Assembly (NCBI RefSeq): GCF_000003815.2
Contig: NC_049981.1
Coordinates: forward strand, 1,364,823-1,425,303
Origin: Branchiostoma floridae
Lineage: Eukaryota > Chordata > Leptocardii > Amphioxiformes > Branchiostomatidae
Reading direction: 5' to 3'
Length of the DNA: 60,481 nucleotides
Position 1 is the first letter of the stretch. Every line of letters starts with the position of its first letter. The translations under genes were made by a program, and so were the position numbers. The notes beneath the pieces were generated by a model that saw nothing but the letters and a program-made list of their open reading frames with translations, had not been told where the DNA came from and ran no database searches. This document shows positions 53,901 through 60,481 of this stretch, in pieces.

Positions 53901-56661
53901 CGGTAAGAATCACATATATGTAACAATGGGAACAGTCATACACATCTATATAATGTAGATGTGCGTCTAATCTATTCTAGGACATTCGACTTCCTCTCGC
54001 TTCTTGGTAATTGTATAAATGTAGCTAGCTGTATGGTTGGTTAGAGTTGGTTTATCGAAAGCTGTCAGGAATATAAATTTCTCTTTACTATTCAAGTATT
54101 TAAAGATTTATTGTTTGTTTATTGTAGAAGCCAGGCTGCAGTGTGGAGGTTGGAGCAGACGTCAGGAGGGAAGGACGACCAGGTGACGTCAGTGTGTCAG
54201 ATCAGCACGCGGCCGCTGTACGATCACGCTGTGTGTGATGTGGGAGGTGGGCAGCAGGACTTTCATACTAACTGAACAAAGAGACTCTTTTTACACAACC
54301 AATACAGTAGAAGCCAGTTAATTGCACAACGGATTAACGCACACTTCTGTTAACTGCACGGAATCCCCAAATCCCAAACCGGTGCGGTCCAGCAAGATAA
54401 CTTCGCATTATTGCACCAGCCGGATAATTGCACAAAATTCACTGGCAAATTGGCCGTGCAATTAAGCGGCTTCTACTGTACTTTATTCTCACCAACATTT
54501 CGGCGACCGTCTGTCACCTTCTTCAGGACAATTCTGACTGGTTCACATTGTACTGCAGGACAAGTGTCGCTGCTCATAGCTCAGATGCGGTCACAAAATG
54601 TAATTTAATTGTAAAGTATTCACATATGTACAAACAGATTTATGCAAAGTATTTACAATGCGGTCCCAAAGGCAAAGGAGTGTAGGACAATGTGAACCAG
54701 TCAGAAATGTCCTGAAGAAGGTGACAGACGGTCACCGAAACGTCGGTGAGAATAAAGCAATGGTTGTGTAAAAAGAGTATCTTTATTCAGTGACATACCA
54801 ACCTGATGAAATTAATCACGGAGGGGTTTCGTATTAACTGTTATTCATGATTGGGGTTGTGTGTGTAACTGCAGGGTGTTTCGCACAGAACCAAGAGGTC
54901 GCTGGTTTGAATCCTCAAGGAGGTTGAAAGAGGGAAAGGAGTCGGCTCATAATTAGCACCTTGCCGCGGCCTTTGTTTTGCCCTGTTAAACCCTGCTGTG
55001 TCCCATTGTTCAGGGTGGCCGGCGGCAGTCCTTTGTAACCATGTTTGACTCCCCATAAAAGCCGCATAATGAGCCAGTCATGACGTCAGGGCAGCGGCAG
55101 GGACCGAGGCCGGCCCGATTAGAAGTCGAAGCCCCTTCGGTTTCCGACAATTTCCTTATTTGGATTGCGCAGTAGAGCTGCGCAGAAATCGGCATTCGAA
55201 AGAAAACAACATGGCGATCATGGCGATAGTTTGTTTTCCTTTCTACGACGAACATAGGTTTGTTTACAGCCATTTCTTTGGACTTATGTCATTTTTTTGG
55301 CCTTAGAAATATGGAGAAATATGTATAGATTTATGTTCTTATTACAAACATATAGCACTTTTCCAAAATAAACTTGAGGTTTTTACGTATTATACAGGTC
55401 TTTGTCGTTCCATTCATGTATTTTTTGGCGGTGGGCACTTACGATTTTTTCTGGGGTCTTAGCCTTCTTTTTCTGTATCAAAGTTGAGCTTGATAAGGTC
55501 TCCATGGATGGTCTGGTGCAAAGGGTGAAGTTGGGGCATCAAATAAATCTCCTTGCGAGGCGAATTTTGAGAGGCTAGTTTTCTCGACAAGCTGGACAAC
55601 ATGCCTCTAGATAAATTCTTATTTTTGAATTATTTTCCAGAAAGAGTTAATAATTTTTCTGGGATGTTTTTATCACAGACTTTATCATGATTCCTTCCAT
55701 CTCATTTAGCCAGCCACCGTATTCGTAGGCTTGAAAACATAATGCAACAGTCCCGCTTGTTTGACTGCAAGTTTCAAGCCTGTCGTGCGTCGGAGATCCT
55801 CCGTCTTGGGGCTTGCTTGATTTCCGTGCTATCGGCATCTTTATAATATAATAATAAAGCAAAGAGCGTTGTTGCTGTTCTTCTATCTACAACTCTCAAC
55901 TTTTGAAAATCTTCCCCAAAGTTACTCTATTGTTCTTGTTGCCCGGCCATCATTCATGCTGTTGTCATTTATAATAGAGTGAACAATGAAAACAATGCCG
56001 ATAGTCGGCTGGGTGTATGTAAATCAAGACCAATTCGCACCCCAATGTTAATGTTTTTTTCACAAGTGAGTCGAAGATGGTTGAAAAGGGACAAATTATG
56101 AGCCGACTCCTTTCCCTCTTTCAACCTCCATCCTGACATGCTACTGATCTTACGCCCTTGAGAAAGGCACTTAACACGACTTTCCTCGCTCCACCCAGCC
56201 ATGAAAATGTGTACCTGACTTTGGCTGGGGAGGTAAAAGGCAGTGGAAGGAGAGGGATGGGCTCCACCTTCCAATACCTTGCCCTAGACATAGTGGATAA
56301 CAGCCCACTGCCAGTGCGGCCTTGAAAAGCCACCTATAATTGTTTACCTTTGTGAAATTGGTTTTCCAAGTGTCTGTCTGTATGTCCACAAGTGACAGTT
56401 TGTAGTCAGCCCGTTATGAAGCTATGGATGTGTGATAATATTTGATACATGTATGTGGGTAAGTCTTGGGATGACAAAGAGCAAGGTACATTCGGAGCAA
56501 CTTTTCTTGGTGCTGCAGCAAAATTCTTATACATTCATTCAGTTCTTGTCTGATTGTTGTTCGAATTCTCTATTTCAGACATGACCTTAGGTGACCCCAT
56601 GGCAGACACACAGCCTAACTTCCTAACCACAGTACAACAGAGCAGGGTCTCCTTCACCTGA
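44893..56661 (+). CDS. ZWILCH: ZWILCH kinetochore protein, C-terminal twelve exons
   Basis: Exons 44893-44978, 46440-46592, 46717-46788, 47278-47371, 48033-48070, 49707-49809, 50020-50099, 50969-51125, 51781-51946, 52692-52790, 54128-54246 and 56579-56661 join with consistent phases into about 415 residues and a TGA stop. ZWILCH is a subunit of the ROD-ZW10-Zwilch complex, which recruits dynein and checkpoint proteins to kinetochores. Conserved blocks: NRGFAQYDVF, YNIYRELQTL, GLKTGEVLW, DLDFTEALWEKL, YQELVECLQLVCTALQQGKI, LVRESFKGAM, AEIGVEKMKRDYTHFFI, LLHKLHVILEM, HTFQLPLSA. The human protein is ~591 residues, so the N-terminal third is missing. Three exons have tandem copies of the exon end or donor sequence; a hAT-like element sits in another donor. 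Confidence 0.95.
45192..46303 (+). mobile_element. 1.1-kb element with ~300-bp inverted arms
   Basis: GAGTTAATTCCAGTTGTGG opens the left arm and its complement closes the right arm, with TA flanks. Each arm is about 300 bp with only scattered mismatches, continuing into a weaker pairing (GGGGTTAAACCCTAC with GTAGGGTTTAATAAC). The interior is non-coding. A fold-back or Tc1/mariner-type nonautonomous element in a ZWILCH intron. Confidence 0.85.
46440..46592 (+). CDS. ZWILCH: ZWILCH exon
   Basis: 51 codons, phase 0 both ends: VVNRGFAQYDVFGTGSHDAT ... SWKDVTSVLQLPPYNSDTVM. Acceptor ATCCGACAG, donor ATG|GTGGGT. The donor sequence is repeated twice downstream. Confidence 0.93.
46593..46670 (+). 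repeat. Short minisatellite beginning at a ZWILCH donor
   Basis: GTGGGTATCACACTGCAGTT occurs at 46593 and 46617 (24-bp period), with a third, weaker copy ATGGGTATCACTCTGCTGTT near 46646. The first unit begins exactly at the splice donor, so GTGGGT is present twice. Confidence 0.85.
46717..46788 (+). CDS. ZWILCH: ZWILCH exon
   Basis: 24 codons, phase 0 both ends: HIRAVPGDMKSAAYNIYREL then QTLS. Acceptor CTACCTTCAG, donor TCT|GTAAGT. Aligns with the vertebrate 'LNHLYRELKFL' block. Confidence 0.9.
47278..47371 (+). CDS. ZWILCH: ZWILCH exon
   Basis: GFVEGLKTGEVLWCLEENAT then PLTTTVSNFIQ; acceptor TTGTGCAG, donor CAAG|GTAAGT, phase 0 in, 1 out. Confidence 0.9.
47372..48032. other. ZWILCH intron with possible degraded repeat
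   Basis: Repeated GGACAAGTG-like words between 47525 and 47835 suggest an old transposon remnant (start GGGTTGGACAAGTCC), but I could not find a matching opposite end. Confidence 0.3.
48033..48070 (+). CDS. ZWILCH: ZWILCH micro-exon
   Basis: 38 bp: (G)AG then FTELHVKKPALQ. Acceptor CACTTCCTGCAG, donor CAG|GTAAGA. Small, but phases join both neighbours exactly. Confidence 0.8.
48096..48539 (+). mobile_element. hAT-like nonautonomous element
   Basis: Ends AGGGATGCGTAC / GTACGCATCCCT. Flanking octamers TTATCTTA and ATGTCTTA match 6 of 8. Interior words (GGTTTAGGTACAGGTCC) relate it to 8240-8561. It lies in a ZWILCH intron. Confidence 0.65.
48540..48990. other. ZWILCH intron, no feature recognised
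   Basis: AT-rich non-coding sequence. Confidence 0.4.
48991..49680 (+). mobile_element. LINE-like 3' end with (TTCA)n tail, split by a MITE
   Basis: 48991-49190 and 49594-49680 together equal the reverse complement of 53824-54118, which has no interruption. The 3' end reads GCAATAAAGGTCTTCATTCA, a tetranucleotide tail as in L2/CR1-type LINEs. The superfamily call is inference from the tail. Confidence 0.65.
49191..49593 (+). mobile_element. 403-bp TIR element (TACACC...GGTGTA)
   Basis: TACACCTTTCTCACGCGGCG at the left matches the complement at the right for about 30 bp. It interrupts the LINE-like repeat at a point that the second copy (53824-54118) shows as continuous, proving insertion. 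No transposase. Confidence 0.85.
49707..49809 (+). CDS. ZWILCH: ZWILCH exon
   Basis: KVQNEADINSPMHSMLLPPR then KDLDFTEALWEKLL; acceptor TTGTATGTAG, donor TTGG|GTAGAC, phase 0 in, 1 out. Matches the vertebrate 'RSDLDFAEQLWCKM' block. Confidence 0.92.
50020..50099 (+). CDS. ZWILCH: ZWILCH exon with donor inside a hAT target duplication
   Basis: GCSGYQELVECLQLVCTALQ then QGKIQPM; acceptor TACTTGCAG, phase 1 in, 0 out. The donor ATG|GTAAGGGC keeps the consensus only because the element at 50107 inserted after +7 and duplicated it. Confidence 0.92.
50107..50437 (+). mobile_element. 331-bp hAT-like element inserted at a splice donor
   Basis: Ends CAGGGCTTTAGCCAGC / GCTGGCTAAAGCCCTG with a perfect 8-bp duplication GGTAAGGG at 50099-50106 and 50438-50445. 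The duplicated octamer is the last exon base plus the 5' splice site. Subterminal TTTTCCGTCA/TGACGGAAAA repeats are present. No transposase. Confidence 0.9.
50969..51125 (+). CDS. ZWILCH: ZWILCH exon
   Basis: VHRSNQSELACLVRESFKGA ... LLAEIGVEKMKRDYTHFFI; acceptor GTGTTTACCAG, donor ATTG|GTAAAC, phase 0 in, 1 out. Diverged copies of its 3' end follow in the intron. Confidence 0.93.
51090..51475 (+). repeat. Diverged tandem copies of a ZWILCH exon end (~107-121 bp, about 4)
   Basis: The exon end ATGAAGAGGGACTATACACA recurs as ATGGAAAGGGAATATGCAAA (51202), ATGAAGGGGGACTACACACA (51314) and, weakly, at 51435. Each is followed by similar intron bases (AAATGTGTTATTTTAGA versus AAATGTGCTATAGA). The second copy retains TTTATTGGTAAA; later copies lost the donor. 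Confidence 0.8.
51781..51946 (+). CDS. ZWILCH: ZWILCH exon
   Basis: AEELTTLSQLSAYLKTDASL then EDNLALLHKLHVILEMVAAC and KAFLDLPHENLRTLLG; acceptor GCAACCTCCACAG, donor TTAGG|GTAAGG, phase 1 in, 2 out. Aligns with the vertebrate 'QKLHHILEILVSC' block. Its 3' part is repeated downstream. Confidence 0.93.
51850..52525 (+). repeat. 125-bp minisatellite repeating a ZWILCH exon end and donor, 5 copies plus partial
   Basis: The word CTTACTGCACAAACTTCA (or variants) starts at 51854, 51979, 52106, 52231 and 52356, with a partial copy near 52494. Each copy carries ~93 bases of exon end. Donors GG|GTAAGG are intact at 51947, 52072, 52199 and 52324; the fifth is altered to ATGGTGTAAC. The intronic part is a G-rich tract (GTGGGAGGGGGGCGAC). 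Confidence 0.95.
52692..52790 (+). CDS. ZWILCH: ZWILCH exon
   Basis: MALQHYGNHCHDDGHTFQLP then LSAGACVKRVYER; acceptor CCCCACACAG, donor GAAAG|GTATGT, phase 2 in, 2 out. Matches '[20 protein letters not shown]' of vertebrates. Confidence 0.92.
53196..53660 (+). mobile_element. PIF/Harbinger-like MITE (TTA target duplication)
   Basis: Ends GGCCATGTTGATTTGATTAT / ATAATCAAATCAACGTGGCC continuing to ~33 bp, flanked by TTA on both sides. A 3-bp TTA/TWA duplication with GG...CC ends is typical of PIF/Harbinger. Related fragment at 41775-41925. No transposase frame. Confidence 0.75.
53824..54118 (-). mobile_element. LINE-like 3' end with (TGAA)n tail, uninterrupted copy
   Basis: Reverse-oriented copy of 48991-49680 lacking the 403-bp MITE. 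The tail on this strand appears as GAATGAATGAATGAATGAA at its start. It lies just before a ZWILCH exon. Confidence 0.65.
54128..54246 (+). CDS. ZWILCH: ZWILCH exon
   Basis: SQAAVWRLEQTSGGKDDQVT then SVCQISTRPLYDHAVCDVG; acceptor TTTATTGTAG, donor GGAG|GTGGGC, phase 2 in, 1 out. Matches '[20 protein letters not shown]' of vertebrates. Confidence 0.9.
54271..54791 (+). mobile_element. Fold-back element, Penelope-like terminal motif, with nested MITE
   Basis: ACTCTTTTTACACAACCA and TTTATTCTCACCAACATTTC on the left are complementary to GAAACGTCGGTGAGAATAAA and TGGTTGTGTAAAAAGAGT on the right. The left arm is split by the element at 54305-54478. A related but separate palindrome is at 58678-58821. 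The CTGAAGAAGGTGAC ... CGAAACGTC block resembles terminal motifs of Penelope-like elements; tentative. Confidence 0.65.
54305..54478 (+). mobile_element. 174-bp pogo-like MITE nested in the fold-back
   Basis: CAGTAGAAGCC ... GGCTTCTACTG with TA on both sides (54303-54304, 54479-54480). The intact opposite arm of the fold-back provides the pre-insertion sequence. Same family as 2168-2645. Confidence 0.85.
54845..54918 (+). mobile_element. SINE head (tRNA-like), separated from its body
   Basis: GGTCGCTGGTTTGAATCC matches a polymerase III B box. Its continuation (CTTACGCCCTTGAGAAAGGC) lies at 56150 after a 1.2-kb insertion. In a ZWILCH intron. Confidence 0.55.
54919..56129 (+). mobile_element. 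1.2-kb TIR element inserted in a SINE
   Basis: GGAGGTTGAAAGAGGGAAAG at the left is complementary to CTTTCCCTCTTTCAACCTCC at the right; the match runs ~35 bp to AGTCGGCTCATAATT. ATCCT occurs just outside both ends (54911-54915, 56130-56134 region), a possible 5-bp duplication with three unexplained bases on the left. No transposase. Confidence 0.7.
56130..56235 (+). mobile_element. SINE body
   Basis: CTTACGCCCTTGAGAAAGGC followed by ACTTAACACGAC is a well-known type of conserved SINE body word (CCCTTGAGcAAGGCACTTAAC). It continues the tRNA-like head at 54845-54918. Confidence 0.5.
56579..56661 (+). CDS. ZWILCH: ZWILCH terminal exon
   Basis: DMTLGDPMADTQPNFLTTVQ then QSRVSFT and TGA (56659-56661); acceptor CTCTATTTCAG, phase 1 in. 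Corresponds to '[25 protein letters not shown]' at the vertebrate C-terminus. Confidence 0.9.
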
Positions 56662-56745
56662 ACACCCCTGTATGTGGAATGGAACAGGCCCGTTTCATGA
56701 AGTAGTTAATGATGTTGTTGGACCATACTATTATCAAAAGGGGGT

Positions 56746-56850
56746 TCATACTTTTATATACGATATATATATGTCGATACTTTTATATACGATATATATA
56801 TATACGATATATATATGTTCATACTTTTATATACGATATATATCAACTTT
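56746..56850 (+). repeat. AT-rich minisatellite (TATACGATATATAT units)
   Basis: Four or so copies of CTTTTATATACGATATATAT at variable spacing just after ZWILCH. No function assigned. Confidence 0.85.
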
Positions 56851-58677
56851 CATACAATAACAATAGTAGTAACAAAGAAAGGTTTCAAACTTGGAGTGTT
56901 AAGGGGGCACACACCAGTTTATTTGGGGTTTCAATTGGAGGCGGCATACCCTAAAGTCTAGCGACCAGCTTTACCAGGGAATTATCCTGAAGCAAAATAA
57001 CTGTATATCTGGTGATAGCATATTCCTTTAGCTACAAGACAAACTAATTTTCGATCCTTCAACTTCTCTGATTTTAAAAAATTTGAGGGAAAAAATCATT
57101 ATTTTCATGTAAAAAATAATGCCAAAAATCGGGCATTTTGGCATTGACAGAAAAACATGAAGATGATTTTTCCGGCAAACACGACTGATACTGTCAGAAA
57201 GAGGAAAACCTAACGAGTAATCCAGCCAATTATAAAGAAAATTCTAGTACTACAGTTTTTTTAATCATCCACGGCGCGCGGCATTACAACTAGGCTTAAC
57301 ACAGCGCTTCAGAGGTTAATCTAGGTCACGAGCCTAATCACATTCAGGCGTAGGAATATCCCGGAAGTAAGACGCGGACCAAAACACAATTTGCACCGAA
57401 AACACACCATTTCCTACGCTTTTCAGCCATGTAACCGTTTAATGTCATTTCGCAGGAAATAATGAGAAATGTCAACTCAAACATGGACCCTCGGAAGCCT
57501 TTCGTCACTTTTTTCTCGCGCACTAGCTCGGACCCCTGTCGCGGAAGAACTGATGTGTGCACCGTTAAAGAAAAAGGTTGGAATCATCAGCAAACAAGAT
57601 AAAGTATTTAACATATTTTCAATCATGACAAATAAATGTCATCTTGATGTACAGAAATACCATTTTGAAAAAAAGGTCATTGTTTTCACCTTCCAAAACT
57701 CATGAAATGAAATATGAATATATGATATAACTGCCCAGCTGAGTTATTGATACAGTGATGGTATTTAGATATGAACTTAGTATATTCAGACAATGCCTTT
57801 GGGGAATCTAATAAATGTGTTTATGAACTTTTTTTGTACCTGACAGCAAACGTAACATAAATTGTAACAGAAGAGAAATCATTTGGTACATACTGCGGAT
57901 ATGGACTAGCAGTTTGTCAAAATAAAGATGTATTCCACTACTAAAATGGAATTGTAGCTGTATTCTGTTGCATTTTTTTGTATAATAGGACGAAAAGGAG
58001 CAGCCAGTGACAGTTGTTGAATCATAAAACACTCACTATTTCTTTGGGTCAGATTCCACCGTGTTTCGGAGACAAGTGTAGATAAGGATTGGCCTAGGAA
58101 AAAGTGTGTTGTGTTACCCGACTATCCCTAGCAAACACCTGCTGGCCCTAGCCTTTTTTGATCTTCCGCTTTTTCTTACATCTTAGGAACGAAATTTAAC
58201 ACAACATTTCTGTATGTCACACTCTGTTTAGGGCTTTAAACAGCTCATGTGAGAATGTTTAGTAAACGTTGTTATTGATGTTCTTGTACAATGTATATCT
58301 GTATAGTTACAGAATGATGAAAACATTAATGCGTTACAATTTTACATTGCTAAATTGCATTTGGTGGATCAATTCGTCCGAAATCTAGCCAATAGAAAAC
58401 GAAAATAAGTTATACATTCTCTACCCACCAACATTAAGTCTTTCAGCGCATTTATACAAGATCCTACTATTTAATTTGCTTGTTCTCTGATTTAGAAAAA
58501 AAACGTATGCTGAACTGAAAAATGAACATGACAACAAAGTGAGTAGAGAGCCTGGTACACAGTTTCAAATTTTTCTCCAAGCCCACTATTTTCATCTGAT
58601 TGACATGTTGTTAGAATATCGGGTGAAGCATGGGTAAGGACTACTATAGTACTTCCGAAAATAATTTCATCAGGTTG
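56851..58677. other. Intergenic sequence downstream of ZWILCH
   Basis: No exon, RNA gene or transposon with clear ends recognised. The ZWILCH polyadenylation site should be in the first part. AATAAA-like words occur near 57630 and 57920, but none is compelling. Confidence 0.4.
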
Positions 58678-58821
58678 GTAGATCATAGGACATCAGAATT
58701 TTTTTTTGACACAACCAGAATTTTCTCACCTGCTGACGTTTCGATGTCTGACAGAGATCGAAACGTCAGCAGGTGAGATAAACTGGTTGTGTAAAAGAAA
58801 ATTCTTATGTCCTACGACTAC
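58678..58821 (+). repeat. 144-bp near-perfect palindrome
   Basis: Inner arms TCTCACCTGCTGACGTTTCG and CGAAACGTCAGCAGGTGAGA are perfect complements (22 bp) around an ~11-base loop. Outer arms continue to GTAGGACAT-type ends. It shares CGAAACGTC and TGGTTGTGTAAAA with the fold-back at 54271-54791. Confidence 0.9.
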
Positions 58822-59549
58822 TAGTACTGTCAAAACCAGGTGTTGTTCTTAAGTTGATTGACATGTTGTCATGACATCGGTTGAAGCAAGGATAAAGATT
58901 TCTGTCAGAACTTTCGCAGAGAATAACCATAAAGAGTTTATATTGGAAAAATTACATGTATTGTTAACATCTTTTGTGTAATTGTACAATATGTGATTTT
59001 TGAAACCATAACCGAACTAGTTTAAAAACAACGTAACAAACAAAATTTGACAAGATAAGAGCATCTACATATGTAACAAGACCTATAGCGTATTCCTTCA
59101 GTTATAATCTCTAAAACAGACAAACTACAGTAAGCTTCTGGCGACTTTTTTTACCAGGCTGATTTCCTAAGTTTGCGTGGGTCTGTAAGTTAACAAGTCC
59201 TCATTTTGGGCCACATTAGACTCCGTTGCAGTCTTCGGAACGGGGTCTTTTTGTGGGGGTGGGGGCGTTGGTCCGCGATTTTCGTTTTCCGTCTCGGAAA
59301 CGGGGGAAACTTGCTATCACGGCAAAATCCCTTCCACAACAAACTCCCTTTCCCTTTGGCCTGGCACAAGAACTTTGTACAATATCATTTTGTGATATAC
59401 AATGCAAAATGCAACAGCGTAGTAAACTCACAACATTGCTTGCTTACAAGTTGCAAATTTTACCAATTAGGCGAATACAGTTAGAGATATGTTAAGATAT
59501 GGCTATATAGCCTAAAGGTGCACTCTCACTGCACTTGCGTCAAGCTTGA
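58822..59549. other. Intergenic sequence, no feature recognised
   Basis: No gene recognised on either strand; short frames near 59.2-59.5 kb lack support. Confidence 0.4.
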
Positions 59550-59645
59550 GTCACTGCAGGGTTCGTTCACTGTGTCACTGTTTTGTTATTTTCCCCAATT
59601 TTTTTAATAATTCAGATATTGCGTAATACGTTAAAGTATGACTTA
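59550..59645 (+). mobile_element. Terminal fragment of the 36789-37797 element family
   Basis: CTGCAGGGTTCGTTCACTG and TTTTTTTAATAATTCAGATA correspond to CTGCAGGGCTAGTTCACTG and ATTTTTTAATAATTTAGATA at 37720-37795. The opposite end was not found in the window. Confidence 0.6.
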
Positions 59646-60481
59646 GAAGACGACAGAATACACAAAAAGTAGGAAAATTCGTTCTTTATCTCTGGTGCAC
59701 CTTGTAGGGTTTTGTACTCACGTGGCTATAACGTCAGCATTATCCGCCATATTGGATGATCAAACCTGATAGTAACAAAATGGATTGTCATCTTCTGTCT
59801 ACAGTCAGGTTGTACAACTACACAATATTTTTGTCTGACTCTTGGAAGTTGAACCAGTCGGCATATCAGTTTTAACGTCACTTGCGTCAAATGACTCTTA
59901 ATGACAAAAGACAAATAATTATTTCCCCATTACCTAGTACCTTTGCGTTGTTTTTTAACAAGAGGAATTTTGATTACAAAAACAATAATTATACAAGTAT
60001 GTCGGTTCTTCAACTACTGTGGCCACTTGGTCTATATTATATGCACATGTTGCAAAACAACCTTTGAAAAGCAACGAGTTGTCGCTGCATGAAACGCAAC
60101 CTTTAATGCACCTTAAACACGCGTTAAGTGCAGTAAAAGTGGGGTCTTTCCGCACAATTTTATGTATGCTAACAAATCGGATTCCGGGACTTGTCGGGGA
60201 AGATATGTCTTGTACACACTTGCTGAAAAAAAGTTGCATAAGAAGGTTTCACCAATTATTTAGTGTTGTTAATTACAGTGCACGATTCACCTCTAAACAA
60301 ACAAGAATGACTTTGTATACAAAGATTGAAAGAATTCAAAATGTTTCTGTAGCCTTGTTACGTGAATGCACCAACCCAATCTTGATCATACTTCTGTTAA
60401 ATGATTATATGATTATACAAATAATCATGCAACTGTTATATCCTCATTTTAGGCAGGACAGAGAAAGGACAAAAGTCTACC
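59646..60481. other. Intergenic sequence to window end
   Basis: No gene, RNA or transposon with clear ends recognised. Confidence 0.4.

Overview
The window looks like nuclear DNA of an invertebrate deuterostome, most probably a lancelet (Branchiostoma). This is an inference from spliced animal genes (POC5, ZWILCH), a death-domain/ankyrin gene, dense short inverted-repeat elements and minisatellites at exon-intron boundaries. It is a draft assembly: six runs of exactly 100 N mark gaps of unknown size.

Layout. 1-1207 and 9758-15720 hold a 216-bp satellite in direct tandem. The second array contains a 951-bp TTAA-flanked (piggyBac-like) element and decays at 15.7-17.7 kb into diverged ~210-bp monomers. 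Between the arrays, 1308-9757 is a non-satellite island. Its two ends carry inverted copies of one ~145-bp sequence. It contains candidate minus-strand exons of an unidentified gene. From 19.2 kb, CCAAT boxes and a possible 5' exon are followed by an apparently intact ~5.9-kb LINE on the minus strand: ORF1 with PHD finger and zinc knuckles, ORF2 with endonuclease, reverse transcriptase and RNase H.

POC5 (centriole protein) runs on the plus strand from 26.3 to 36.7 kb in seven coding exons, then is cut by a gap. A nearly intronless death-domain/ankyrin gene lies antisense inside its third coding intron, with a one-base frameshift. A repeat patchwork with three more gaps (36.8-44.9 kb) separates POC5 from ZWILCH (kinetochore RZZ subunit). 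Twelve plus-strand exons (44.9-56.7 kb) encode the C-terminal ~415 residues of ZWILCH; the POC5 tail and ZWILCH head are missing. From 56.7 kb to the end I see only intergenic repeats.

The most unusual signal is that the 3' ends of exons, with their 5' splice sites, are repeated in tandem into the following intron. This is seen at two POC5 exons (2 and 10 copies) and at least two ZWILCH exons (about 4 and 6 copies). A third ZWILCH exon has a repeat starting exactly at the donor, and a fourth donor was duplicated by a hAT-like insertion whose 8-bp target duplication is the splice site itself.
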